Positions 26,441 through 47,725 of a stretch of DNA of 58,500 bases are shown in pieces. Numbering within the stretch: position 1 is the stretch's first letter; every line of letters begins with the position of its first letter. Where the stretch lies: assembly GCA_016946835.1 (NCBI GenBank), contig JACVTC010000050.1, positions 450,001 through 508,500 on the forward strand. Reading direction: 5' to 3'. This DNA comes from Neocallimastix lanati (nom. inval.). Lineage: Eukaryota; Neocallimastigomycota; Neocallimastigomycetes; Neocallimastigales; Neocallimastigaceae. Under the pieces are notes generated by a model. That model was not told where the DNA came from, ran no database searches, and worked only from the letters and a program-made list of their open reading frames with translations. Made by a program: the position numbers and the translations under genes.

Positions 26441-27087
26441 TCAAACAAATTAAAAATGGTTATTGTCAGCCAATCAAAATTTTATATTTTATTTATTTTC
26501 TATTAGTTTATTTCATATAATTTAAAGTTTTTTTTTTTTTTTTTTTTTATAGTTAAAATGAAATTAAATATTAAATATTTTTAATCATTATTTTGTAAAT
26601 ATATTAATTAAAATCCATAGGGTACATGTGAAATATATAATATAATTGTACTATCAATGTTTTAAACTATTTTATTTTTATTTTTATTTTTTTATTCATA
26701 TAATAGTATACTAAATTTGTTTTCTTCTAAAATAATAATTAATATAATAATATCTGTATAAATTGTTTTAATTTACGTTGAAACAAATTTAAATGTTGTT
26801 TAAACCATACTATCTTTAATATAATAAATATAATATATTTTATTTTTATTTACTATTATTTTTATTTTAATTTTCTATTTATTTTATTTATTTTTATAAT
26901 TACTATTAATTATTAATAACTTTAATAAAACAATTAGCACTAGGAATTAATAAAGTATTTAATAATTTGTATAAAAAGTAATATAGAAGTTTAAGTATAA
27001 AAAAAATTATTATTTAATCTTAAACTAAAAAATATTATTTTTTATATATTTAATCTTTATTATTTTTTATTTGTAAAATATATAAAT
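26161..27087. other. Intergenic region between NOB1 and the kinase gene
   Basis: It holds the likely NOB1 5' region and kinase 3' untranslated sequence; T-tracts at 26411-26434 and 26528-26549; no gene seen. Confidence 0.6.
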
Positions 27088-30895
<3,808 letters not shown>

Positions 30896-31372
30896 TGTCT
30901 ATAATTATATATATATATATTATATTTGTAATTGTATTTTTAAAATTAAAATTATTAGTGTAAATAAGATAATTATAAAGTATTTAGATATAATTTTTAT
31001 TTTTTTTATTAATAAACTGATGGATCATTACAATTATATTGATTTATATTAAAAAAGATAACAACTTAATTCTCTAAGTTTTTCAAAATATATATTTATA
31101 TTTAATATGTTATATAAAGTATTAACATAAAAAAATTATAATTAATAATAATAGTATATTTATAATAAGAATAAAGCATAAGTATCTATTTATATATATT
31201 ATTATTTTTTAATTTAATTTAATTTAATTTATTTTTTATTTTGATAATTAATCTTAAATAATTGATAGATTGACAAGTTATTATTATATAATTTATATAT
31301 TTATTTCATTCATTTGCCAATATTATTATTATTATTGTTATTACGATTATTATAATTTCTTTCGTTTTTTTT

Positions 31373-31417
<45 letters not shown>

Positions 31418-32818
31418 TAGCCATAAAAATAGTGTATAAATATAGATATGGATGTCAGTATAAATGAGTGAGATTACAATTTTATGTATCAAGAATATTC
31501 ATTATCATAATCGTATCATATAATAAACAAAGTATTCTAAATTTTAAGTAATATATAAGTTCAATCCTTTTAATAAATTATTCTTATGGGTATTAATTTT
31601 TTGATTTTTTTTATTAAATATTCCAATTATTATTATTCAATTTTTTTTATTTTCGTTTTCCATTCATTTATTCCATAGTAATTTATATCCTATTAATACT
31701 TCAATATTATGACTTTTTATATAATTTTTTTCATTTACTTTTTTTTTTCTTTTTCTTTCTCGAATCCAAATTAGTTATGTAATAGATAAAAAAATATTTT
31801 TGCTATCATTTATTTTATTATTATTATTATTTTTTTTTCCAGAACAAGTATTATTATTGAATATTGTAATATATATATAGAAAAATTATATAATAAAAAG
31901 TTAAATTATTTATTCAAAATGAAAAATTGAAAAATATACATATATATAAGATTATATAAATAAATATATTGTATATATTTACATACTTTATTAATTATAT
32001 CAATTAATTTTAAGAAAACAAAATAAAGGACTGTATAATGATTCTATTTTTTATGTTATTATAAAAAAAATGTATATTTTATTTATTCAATTTTTTTTCT
32101 TTATTTTATAATTATTGTTAATATGTACACTTTAATATTCATTAATTGTATTATATAGTCGCTTATAGCTTTATCAAAATTATCATTCAAACGTCGAGAA
32201 TGGTATATAAAAAAAATAATAAAACAATAATAATAAAAATAAATATGAAATATGAAAAAAGTAAAATGAGCATAAAAAAAAATATTAAAAAATTATAATA
32301 AACTCTATTTGATGAGATAAGTATTTAATTTATTTATATTTATTTTTTTTAAAAACTTCTTTTTTTTTTTTTTTATATACTTTTTTTATTTATTTTATTT
32401 CATATAATTATATACAATTTTTAAGTCGTAATTGTACATAAAATTATAAAATTTAAAAAATTGAATCAATAATATTAATGGTATATTATCAATGAATAAT
32501 TTTCTAATTCTATATATATATATCTAAAAATATATATATGTTCTAAAAGATAAAAAAAAAATTTAGAAAACTAATAAAAATATAGTTTATAGAATTAATT
32601 AATTTATATATGAACTTTTTTTATTAATATTTATAAAACGCTAATTAAAAAAAAGTGTTAACTATATTTTCATTAATTATAATAATATAAAAATAACAAT
32701 TTAAAATTTTAAAAATTTTTAAATAAATTGAATAATAAAATTATAATTAAAAATAGAAAAAAAATAGTATTTATTGGTAAATATATAATTTTTATAAAGA
32801 AAGAATTCATATAATAAT

Positions 32819-32863
<45 letters not shown>

Positions 32864-33540
32864 TAAATCATATTTATATATATAATACATAATATATATA
32901 ATTAACTTTAAAGATAGTTTATATTTATGATATTATTGATATAACAATCAATAATTAAAACTTATCCAATGTAATTAAAAAGTGGGTAATAATTTAAAGT
33001 TTGCTTCTTTATCTTGTTTTTTCCTTTTTTTACTAATATTTTTACTTTATATATTTATATAAGATTAAAATGAATTAATTAGAAAAAAATTTTTATTTTG
33101 TAATTTTTTTTTTATGAATATTAAAAAAGAATATTTAAACAAATTAATTATGTCTCAAAAGCAAATTATATAAAAGATTTTTATTATATATCAAAATTGT
33201 ATAAAATAAAATTTGATGTTCTTAAATATTATAATTATTATATTATTTAGTAGTAAAATTATGTCAATGTTTTAACATTGATTATGAAAAGTCATTAAAT
33301 AAAGTAAAATATGTTTTACAATATTTGTAATTGTATTATTTTACATTAATATTTAATAAATTTTTATATTTATTTAATAATAATCTATTTACTTATTTAT
33401 TTAGTATTAATTTATTTACTTGATTATTTAATATTAATTATTTATTTATTTAATATTAATTTATTTACTGAATTATTTAATATTAATTATTTAATTATTT
33501 ATTTAATATTAGTTATCTGATTATTATTTTATTTTTTTTG
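30896..33540. other. AT-rich intergenic region upstream of the kinase
   Basis: Poly-T tracts (31376-31413) and a TAA array (32821-32862) occur. I find no supportable gene. The kinase promoter is probably in the part nearest 30900, but I see no specific element. Confidence 0.6.
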
Positions 33541-33945
33541 TAAACTGGAATTAACGTGAGGGGAGGACAAGAAAGCCTCCAGTCTTTCCATCCAGGGTGT
33601 CAGACTCTTATTGGTTTCTTTCCTTCTTTGCAATACCGTTTCAACGTTGACGTGGATCTCTCTTTAAGCAAGGTAAATATAAAAGATATTCCCCATATGC
33701 TGCTTTATTCGGCGGAATTCTTTTCAATGATCTCTTGAGCTGTAATAAATGGAGGAACAACTACCCTAATCCTCTCACAGACCAAGTACTCTCTGCACTA
33801 ACAGTTATATGATCTAGCAACAAGGAATACTTAATATGGCTAGAGAATACCGACTAGGAAAAACATCCCAGGAGGATGAAAATCACCCCTTATAAATTCA
33901 GGAGGTAGTCGAGGGGTCGATCCAGAAACCATTATTGTTATATAA
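33541..33945. repeat. GC-richer island, SINE-like or retroelement fragment
   Basis: This block of about 400 bases has clearly higher GC than its flanks and sharp edges in AT-rich DNA. Near its right end is GAGGGGTCGATCC, close to a tRNA T-arm/B-box (GGTTCGANNCC) but one T short. A 60-codon open frame on the plus strand shows no recognisable domain. It could be a tRNA-derived SINE or the non-coding end of a retroelement. Confidence 0.4.
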
Positions 33946-34006
33946 TAATCTTTGAATCATATTTGAATATTAAAATTTTATGTAGTTAAAATCGATATAA
34001 GAATTC

Positions 34007-34037
<31 letters not shown>

Positions 34038-34285
34038 GATTATAAACTTTTTTTTTTTTTTATTTTTAAAATATATTATATTATTCTATTCTTTTATTGA
34101 CAAAACAAAAATAATATGCTATTTCAATAGTTTTACATAATATATTATCTATAAAACAATATATTATATTTATTATAATATACTATAAAAGAATTAAAAT
34201 ACTAATACTATATATTTATTAATAATTTATATTTATCTTTAATTTATTCAATTATAATTGAAGATTTCAATAACAATATAACTCA

Positions 34286-34320
<35 letters not shown>

Positions 34321-34958
34321 AAATAATAATAATAATAATAATAATAATATATTTGCTATAACATAAATGAATATATTATAAATTTGTATTTATTTATTAT
34401 ATTAGTTATTGAACTTTTTAAATCCTATATATTTATATAATAATAAATCTTCAAACTTTTTTAATATATATATATAAATGTAAATATCATTAAATAAAAT
34501 TAAAATTTAATTTGTAACATATTAAATATTAGTATATTTTATTTGCTTCTTATAAAATAGAATAATTTTCATTTAATAAACATATTAAATTAAATATTAA
34601 ATTATTCAATAAATTAAAAAAAAATATTTATTTTCTTTTTAATAATAATCTCAATAATGTTTTAAATAATTCCTCTTTCTTTTATTATTGTTATTATTAG
34701 TTATTATTTTAATTTGGTTTATTTAATTATTGTTTAATATTTGAATATACTTCTATTTTGATTAATAATTAATATTGATTTAATAAAATGAATTATTTTT
34801 TCGATGCACTAATATATAATACTATTTTTATAAAAATAATTATATAATATATTTAAATAAATATGTTAAAATAAAATAAAATAACATAAAAAAAAGAGTT
34901 GATTATATATTAAAATAAATATTTTATAAACTTAGTAATGATTATTAGATTTATAAAT
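33946..34958. other. AT-rich intergenic region downstream of LSM6
   Basis: Poly-A at 34004-34034 and 34290-34318 and an ATA array near 34325-34349; no gene seen. Confidence 0.6.
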
Positions 34959-35587
34959 TTAACTATTCAATAAATGTATACCATTATTTCCTCTTATGAA
35001 AGCATCACCATATTTATTTTTTAATTGACCATTTACGTATTCTTCTGTTTGTTCAAGTGCAATATTCATATAACCATCAAGACATGCAAGAATACCTTTT
35101 TAATATAATATAAGTGTATAAATAAGTTATTAATAAAAAAACAAAAACAAAAACAAAAACAAAAACAAAAACAAATACAAAAACAAAAAAACAAACAAAC
35201 ATTTTTTGCTATTTTAAAATTTGATTTCAATAAAAAAAAAAGAAAGAATAATAAATCCTTAAATTTATTGAATATAAACCTTGATATTTAACTCCTGAAT
35301 TTAATTTTACAATAACAGGTTTACCAATAACATTATCTAAAAATTCAGTTGGTGATTTCTATTAATATAATTTTTATAATAAGAATTTAAATTATAATTT
35401 TATCATAAAAAATATATAATATAATTAATGTTTTCAAATTTTAATATTTCAAATTTTAATAATTGATTTTCCATTTTTTTTTTTTTAAAAGAAACATTGA
35501 TTTTTACTTTTATTATAAAAAAGAAAATAAATAAAAATTTTATATTATTTAAAATATATATTCACAATTTTATAATACCTTTGACAT
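34959..35587 (-). CDS. LSM6: U6 snRNA-associated Sm-like protein LSm6
   Basis: Three exons, 35587-35579 (9 bp), 35358-35280 and 35095-34959, join in phase to 74 residues. The protein is a single Sm fold: Sm1 VIGKPVIVKLNSGVKYQGIL followed by ACLDGYMNIALEQTEEYVNG, then KNKYGDAFIRGNN (Sm2). These blocks are near-identical to LSm6 of animals and yeasts. LSm6 sits in the LSm2-8 ring on the U6 snRNA 3' end and in the cytoplasmic LSm1-7 ring that drives decapping. The C-terminus after GNN (GIHLLNS) departs from the usual VLYIS; the GGTATAC there could instead be a donor to an unseen last exon. Intron 2 holds an (ACAAAA)n run at 35140-35195. Confidence 0.92.
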
Positions 35588-36155
35588 TTTTATTTTTTCT
35601 AATTATTAAATTTCAATTTTAATAATATTAAAAATTTAAAAAATATTTATTATATAATTAATTTATAGTAAAAAAATTTTATATACATTAATTCAAAATA
35701 CATACATATTTATTTGAATATTATATATATATTATTTTATTTATTATTTATTTATTTATTTATTTATAAATAAAAACTTTTTTTTTTTTTTTTTTTTTGT
35801 GAATAATTTATAAATTTTTTTTTAATTTATAATTTATATATTATATATAATTTTATTTTTAGGTAGTACAATAAAACATGATTAAAAAAATTAAATATGT
35901 ATTTGTATGGAATTTTTATTCAACTCAAAAAATAAATAATAGATAAAAAAATTAATTAGAATTCTATTTTAAATTTATTATTTACAAATAATAAATTATT
36001 TCGAATGCTTTTTGATTTAATTATATTAATTAAAAAATCATTATAAATAAAGAGTATTATCATTACTGCTTATTGTTTTGTGTTGTTTTTTATACCAAAT
36101 TATTTTTTTTCCTTAGAAATTAACATATAAAACTTAAACATTGAAATGATTATTT
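35588..36155. other. Intergenic region between LSM6 and TPT1
   Basis: AT-rich with a T-tract at 35781-35798; presumably LSM6 promoter and TPT1 3' region; no gene seen. Confidence 0.6.
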
Positions 36156-36363
36156 TTAAAATGGGATTTCCTGCCCATTTTTTTTACATATTTTTTTAAA
36201 ATATTTCTTATCTATTCTATTATTTAATCCTGTGGACAAAATAACACCATTTTCTGAAATAAAAAATTCTATGCCATCTTTCATTGCTTTTTTTGAATCA
36301 ATATAAATAGCAATTTCATAATTATATCTCATTCCACTATTTAAATTTATATATATATATACA

Positions 36364-36394
<31 letters not shown>

Positions 36395-37142
36395 ATATAT
36401 TTATACAATATTAAAACAAAATTAATATAATAATATTTAAATATTTAATAATGAAATATTAAAATATATCCAATAAATACCTAATAACACCTTCTTCCCC
36501 ATATAAACCTTTTGCAAAGTGAATATGTGTACGATTTTTTGGTATTAAACCATTATCCACTATAATTGTTTAATAATAATAATAATAATATATCAATTTA
36601 AATATTTATTATCTTCAGAATAAATATATAAATAAAAATTTATAATCATTTTTATAATATTATTTTTAATTTTAAACTTACATATACTATTTAAATATTT
36701 TGTATAAGTACCATGAATAACCACTGGAATTTCGGAAGGGTCCATAACTTTTTTTAAATTTGGATTCTTTAACTAAAAAATAATTTTTCTATCAGTATCA
36801 ATATAATTTAATTAACATAATAATCATAATAATACCTTTATTGAATGACCCTGATTTGCTTTAATATACCATGAACCATCTTCAAATTTCATTTTATATC
36901 TTTTTTTATCATTTGTTTCAACAATTTTTTGAATATCTTCAAATGTAACTTGTTTAAATCTTCCTAATTTTAACTTTTTTATTTTAATTTTATTTTAATA
37001 ATGTGAAGAAAAAAAAAAAAATAGTATAACAATAAAGTAAAAATATATATATATATATATATATATATAATAGATGTATAACAATAAAGTAAAAAAAATA
37101 AAATATATATACATATATATAATAGATGTATAAAATATATTA

Positions 37143-37177
<35 letters not shown>

Positions 37178-37229
37178 CAAAAATAATAATAATAATAACA
37201 ACAAAAATAATAATAATAATAACAACAAA

Positions 37230-37273
<44 letters not shown>

Positions 37274-37367
37274 TAATAACAATAATAATAATAAAAACAA
37301 CAACAACAACAACAACAACAACAATAATAATAATAATAACAATAATAATAATAATAATAACAACAAC

Positions 37368-37450
<83 letters not shown>

Positions 37451-37457
37451 CAACAAC

Positions 37458-37501
<44 letters not shown>

Positions 37502-37520
37502 CAACAACAACAACAACAAC

Positions 37521-37616
<96 letters not shown>

Positions 37617-37763
37617 TACAATATCGTCCAATTTAACATAACCTTCATCATCCATTTGAAGACCAACTTTTAATGCAGTATGCCTTAAAAGTTTTGAAAT
37701 ATTTTTAGAAACATTAACATAGTTTATTTTTTTATTTTCACCAGTAATTACTTGATAATTCAT
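36156..37763 (-). CDS. TPT1: tRNA 2'-phosphotransferase
   Basis: Five exons, 37763-37620, 36973-36836, 36772-36682, 36559-36481 and 36336-36156, join in phase to 210 residues, close to the family length. Signatures are SKNISKLLRHTALKVGL near the N-terminus, WYIKANQGHSIK (the NAD-binding RANQGHS motif with Lys for Arg), VVIHGTYTKYL, GLIPKNRTHIHFAKG and MRYNYEIAIYID. The enzyme removes the 2'-phosphate left at the splice junction by fungal tRNA ligase, using NAD+, and so completes tRNA splicing. Intron 1 (37619-36974) contains nearly 480 bases of pure trinucleotide repeat. Apparent open frames of poly-Leu or poly-Ile over this region are translations of that intron and not protein. Confidence 0.95.
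37140..37617. repeat. Long AAT/AAC trinucleotide array in TPT1 intron 1
   Basis: ATA/ATT units with interspersed ACA/GTT blocks run without other sequence for about 478 bases, from a few bases inside the 5' splice site. As read on the coding strand it is (ATT/GTT)n. Confidence 0.95.
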
Positions 37764-37979
37764 TTAATTATTTATTTTATAATTAAAAATTCTTATAATT
37801 TTATTTTATTATTTTTAATAAAATTTATTTTTTTTATGTAATAAAAATTTTAACAATATTTTATATTTACAAAAATAAAAAAAATTTTTATCTAATTGTT
37901 ATATCCAATCATATTTATTTCAAAAAAACTCATAAAAATTTCAAATTTATCATTTTTTAAAATAAGTATATATTCACAT
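37764..37979. other. AT-rich spacer upstream of TPT1
   Basis: Likely holds the TPT1 promoter; no distinct element seen. Confidence 0.5.
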
Positions 37980-40290
37980 TTCATTACCTAATTTTATTCT
38001 CTATCGACCGTACTTTACAGGATCATGTATATAGTACGTTTCCCGTCTTTGTTTTCCAAACAAGACACATTTACTAAGTTGGAAGATGATATGTAGCACC
38101 GGTTCATAGCGGGAAGTGGTGATTACGCTTGTTTTTGAAACGAGTGTTTTTACTTTGAAGATCGTGCCTGTCAAATTTTTCCATTGACAAGGCAAGGACT
38201 TGGTTGCTTTCTGACAACTTTTTTGAATTTATTAAATTTAAAAATATATGAATTAGTATAGAGAATATTTTATAGTTGTAGTAGGCTTTTGTAATGAAAG
38301 ATTTCTACGAATTTTTTTATATTTAATGCTAAATTAATATAGATGATTATTAATTTTTTTATTTTATTTAATTTTATTTTATTTTATTTAAATATATATA
38401 AAATAAAAATATAAAACTATAAATATTATTAATATAAAAATATAAAAAAGTTTTTGATCATTTAATATAATTTTTCATGTAAATAATACTAAATAAAGTT
38501 TATTTCTAGAGTTATATATATATAAATATATATTACTATGTATATTATTTGGTATATAATTTTTATAAAAACTACTAAGTTCGTTTCAAATGATATGGAC
38601 TGTTTTTCCATTTAGGGTTGGAATAAAAGGAATGGCTTATATTAGGAGTACTAATTACAGTTTTCTGTAATTCTGATGATAATCTATAGTTATCCTTTCT
38701 TAAGTGTATTCTAATATGAAGAGAAAATTTAGAGTATAGGAAGTGAACCTGATGTTTTATATTGATTTAAACTGGATGTATAGAAACATTGGAATTGGAT
38801 AATTAATAATATCATGTAGTTTTTATATTATCATTGTAATGAGTCTATTGCATTTTTGACTTTAGCATTATTATGTATGTGTATTTATCTATTGTATTAT
38901 TTAAACTCATGTAGCTATTGTAAAATGGAAATGTAAGAGATTGATTTACTCAAAGCTTGTGATTAAGACTTTATTTAGCGAATGGGAATCCTTTTATAGA
39001 TTTTCACTATTAACATTTTATTTATCTATTGACATCACAAGGTTGATTTTTGTCTGTGGTATACACTCATGGACAAATGCTAAAATGAAGGTGTTTACTT
39101 ATTCTAGATGCAAAGAATTCAAGAATAATATTTTGTCATTGAAAAGAATTTCTAAATTCAATGATAGTTCCTTCAGGATTAAAGTATATACTCATGATTT
39201 CAACTACGCAAAATTTGTAAAAGTATTTGAAAATTTAAGTAGAAAAAGTAGAAAAATTAGATAAATTTCTATCAAAAAAAGCAATTGCAAACTTTTACTT
39301 GATAAGATATGGCATGAAAATCAATTAAGGCTAAGGTTTGTAAGAAAAATAAATTTGAGAAAACTAGAGACTACTTAAAGCTAAACTTTAAGTATCCTGA
39401 ATATAGCATTGGTTTCCGATGAGTACTTCGTGCCAGATATGGATATAAATTCGATGTTCGAGTTTCCAAAGCCACCAATATGATTGAGGATGACTGTCCA
39501 AAAAGATGTCCTTGTTGTTAAAGAAAAAATAGTAATTCTCGATTGAAACATCGATTTTCTAAATGCTATCTTTTCCGTGAATTTTGAATGAAATATTTTA
39601 AGGATATTGAAATTTTTTATGAAATTTTTTATAATTTCTAAATATTGTTCAATATAAAATCGTAATGTAAATACTGCTATCACAGGTATGATTAATGCGG
39701 AATCAAGTACTGATTATGAGAGTAGTAACTAAATATATAATATTAATATTATTAACAAAAGAAATAATTTTATTAATAATAGTAATAGTTTTGATAGAGA
39801 AAATATTAATATTAATATTAGTGATAGTGCGAACAATAGTATCGTTACTAATAATGTAGTGAATAGATCAATTGTTAAAACTCGTGTAAATATTAATAAT
39901 TTAATAATTTTTTGAATAATGAGTGTGTAAATATATATGTGACGTGGTACAGATTTTATAACTTCCTTCTTTGTGGAAGAGATGCGGATATTATTGAATT
40001 ATATTATAGAAAGGAGCGGGGTATTTTGTTTAATAACCAAATCATTTCTGATGATTATTCTAAAACACCATTCATGGTGTGATCTGCGGCTCTCTTTAAA
40101 GAAATTATGCCTAGGACTAGTTCTCGACAAGGTTTGCTAATCCTACGGTATAAAGGCAAACTAACCAGGAGCGTCAACGCTATAAATGTAGAAAGATAGG
40201 TTATCAGGGCCAAAGCCTCTGAAAGAGAAGACCATGATTCTTTCTGATAGTCAATTCAAATCCTAATCAATAAGGAGATGAGGTTCGTTG
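37980..40290 (+). mobile_element. Decayed LINE-like retroelement relic
   Basis: Base composition rises and broken coding pieces appear on the plus strand. Around 39415-39580 the frame reads LRARYGYKFDVRVSKATNMI and then DDCPKRCPCC, a stop, and SRLKHRFSKC. This matches the layout of the zf-RVT motif at the C-terminus of LINE reverse transcriptases (Arg-rich lead, CPxC, later H...C). A 107-codon open piece at 38941-39264 (WTNAKMKVFTYSRCKEF) lies upstream without a recognised domain, and an Asn/Ser-rich tail follows to about 39910. The 38000-38220 and 39950-40290 parts look like non-coding ends. Many stops show it is dead. The assignment rests on one weak motif. Confidence 0.45.
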
Positions 40291-40423
40291 CATATGGACT
40301 TTTTTCTGAATATATTTATATACTTTATTTTTGAATATTACCTTTTTATTTCATGTTACTATTTTAAATATTATTATGTTCTAATTGGATTTATAATATT
40401 TATTTTTTTTATTAATTCCTTGT

Positions 40424-40460
<37 letters not shown>

Positions 40461-40959
40461 CAATATAAAAAATATTCATGCAATTAATAAATGAATAAAT
40501 AAATAAAGATTAAAGATTAAAGTTCGCAATAATTATAGCTATAAAAAAAAAGCATCTTTTATTAATTAATATGAAAACATGTATTTAATACATTGAAATA
40601 TGTATGATTCATTAAATATAGTATAAATATATATATATATAAATATCATTAAATTATGTATTATTAAAAAAATAATAAACAGAATATTGAGATATTTAAT
40701 AGATTAAGAGTCTCAATTGACTCTATAAGTTTATGTAGAAATTTAGAAAACCTAATTAATTAGGAATTTAGTAATATAGTAATTTAGTATATTAAAATAT
40801 TCAAGATTAACAACACATGAATACACACATTCATAAATAAGAAACAAATTAGGAATTAGGGAATAAATATTTAAATGATTCTTATATAATTTAAGTATTA
40901 GTAATTAATATATAGCAGTTTATTAAATATTATTAGTAATATGTAAATATATTTATAAA

Positions 40960-41545
40960 ATGACTGGAACTGCTAAAATAATTTTAAATTGAACTGAATA
41001 TGTCCTGACTAGGGACAACTTCGATGAATGGTGTGAGGACTTCATCTTAGAACTCCAAGGTGCTAGTTAAAGCGAGTATTGAAGGAATAATTTATAAAAA
41101 TAAAAAATTTTATTTTTATAAATTATCCGTTTATGAATTTATATGAAAAAATTTTCTATAATTTTTATTTTATTAAAACTTTGTATATATATGTTATAAA
41201 GAGTTAATGAAAAAATTATATATATTTATATTTTTACAATCAAATGGTGTATAATTTAGAAGAATTAATTATATATATATATTTATATTTTTTATTTTAA
41301 ACATTTTGATAATAATAAAAATAAGATTAATAATATTAATGATAACAAAGAAAGTAATAATAATAAAATTTAATAACATTAATTATTGTTGCTTAGTGGT
41401 GGTATATTGAGAAGAACATTTACTAAATTATTATATTATTAGAATATTTTTTATTATATACACATACATTTATTATAAAATGCGATACTATTTACGCCAC
41501 CACTGGATGCTTACTAGATCATATGTCTTATACTAAATACTATTT
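40960..41545 (+). pseudogene. Copia-like Gag start and protease fragment
   Basis: From ATG 40960 the frame reads MTGTAKIILN, a stop, TEYVLTRDNFDEWCEDFILE, LQGAS and further stops. This is the typical N-terminal Ty1/copia Gag pattern (an Asn-Tyr-like start, then FxxW and a hydrophobic helix). After about 420 AT-rich bases, 41507-41545 reads TGCLLDHMSYTK, like the DSGCSxHM protease motif of Copia. The rest is gone. The two pieces suggest a heavily deleted element. Confidence 0.45.
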
Positions 41546-42027
41546 ATAACTATATTGAATAACTACAAAGTTTATTTTATATAATTTATATTTAATAACT
41601 TAGGTATTATATTAAACTTTATTTCTAACAATTATCAATTAAAATTAAATTATGAAATGCGTTACAAATTTAGTTTTATATCAATCCTTTTTTGAGATAA
41701 AAAAAAAAAGATTAATTAAAATCAATTTAAGGAATAGGAAAATTGGAGAAAAGTTTAATTAGTTAGAGCAATTTGCAACTTTTTTTATTATTTTTAAATT
41801 TTATTTTTAAATTTTGTTTTATGTAATAAACCTTTTTTTATTAATATATTTATATATATTAACTGTTTAATAATATTAATACTTCTACTATTACTAATAA
41901 TAATAGAATTAATCGAGTCATTGGATTTATAATTGTTATATATATTTTTTTGTTAAATACTTTGTTTTTAGTTTTTGATTTAATATTATTTTTTTGATAG
42001 TATTACATAGTAATTATATATAGAAAT

Positions 42028-46949
<4,922 letters not shown>

Positions 46950-47725
46950 CTCATAGTCTACATATATTAATATGATTAAGAAACAAGAATATTTTATCTA
47001 ATGAAATAAATTCATGATAACAATCAAAAAAATGAATATAAATTAACTAAATAAAAAATAATTAAATAAAAAATAATTAAATAAGAAATAATTAAATAAG
47101 AAATAATTAAATAAAAATAATTAATTAAAAAATAAGTAAATAAATAAATTATTATTAATATTTAGAATTAATAAATTAAAGATTAGAAGGTAAATAAATT
47201 AATAAATAGCAAATTGATAAAGAAGTAAGTAAATAAATAATAAATAAATTAACAAGTTAAATAATTAAATATAATTAATAAAAAAATATATAATAAATGT
47301 AAAATAAACTTGTAATGCATTAATATTTTAAATCAATCGTAAATTGATTTATATAAATTTATAAATAAAATAAATACATAAATCATTTATATATAATGAA
47401 TTTAAATAATGAAAAAAACAATAAGTTGAAATTTCAAGGAATGATCTCAAGATCTTTCTGTAAAATATAAATAAAATATTTAGAAAATAATGAGTTATTA
47501 TAAATGTTTAAATATAATATTTGAATGTAATTAAAGAGTATAAAATGAGTAATTTTCAACTTTTGATTAATAGTTGGAAAATAGTAAAGTTTCTACTATA
47601 AATAAATCACCTAGTATCGGCCTTGGTTAAATCTCCTATACATTCGAAAAGTTTTAATAAATCAATTTTTACTTTTAAATGATAAAAAAAATGTAAATTA
47701 TTTTTTTTAGTAAATAAATAAGATA
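46950..47725. other. Intergenic spacer, AAATAATT repeats
   Basis: Between the repeat-protein gene and the left Ty3 remnant. It has diverged AATAATTAAATA repeats (47040-47160). A slightly less AT-rich patch at 47600-47670 may be transposon debris. No gene seen. Confidence 0.55.

Noticed and set aside
36995-37763. Open frames of 175 and 207 codons rich in Leu or Ile/Val
   Set aside because: They are translations of the trinucleotide repeat in TPT1 intron 1; only the first 48 codons of the second are real (exon 1).
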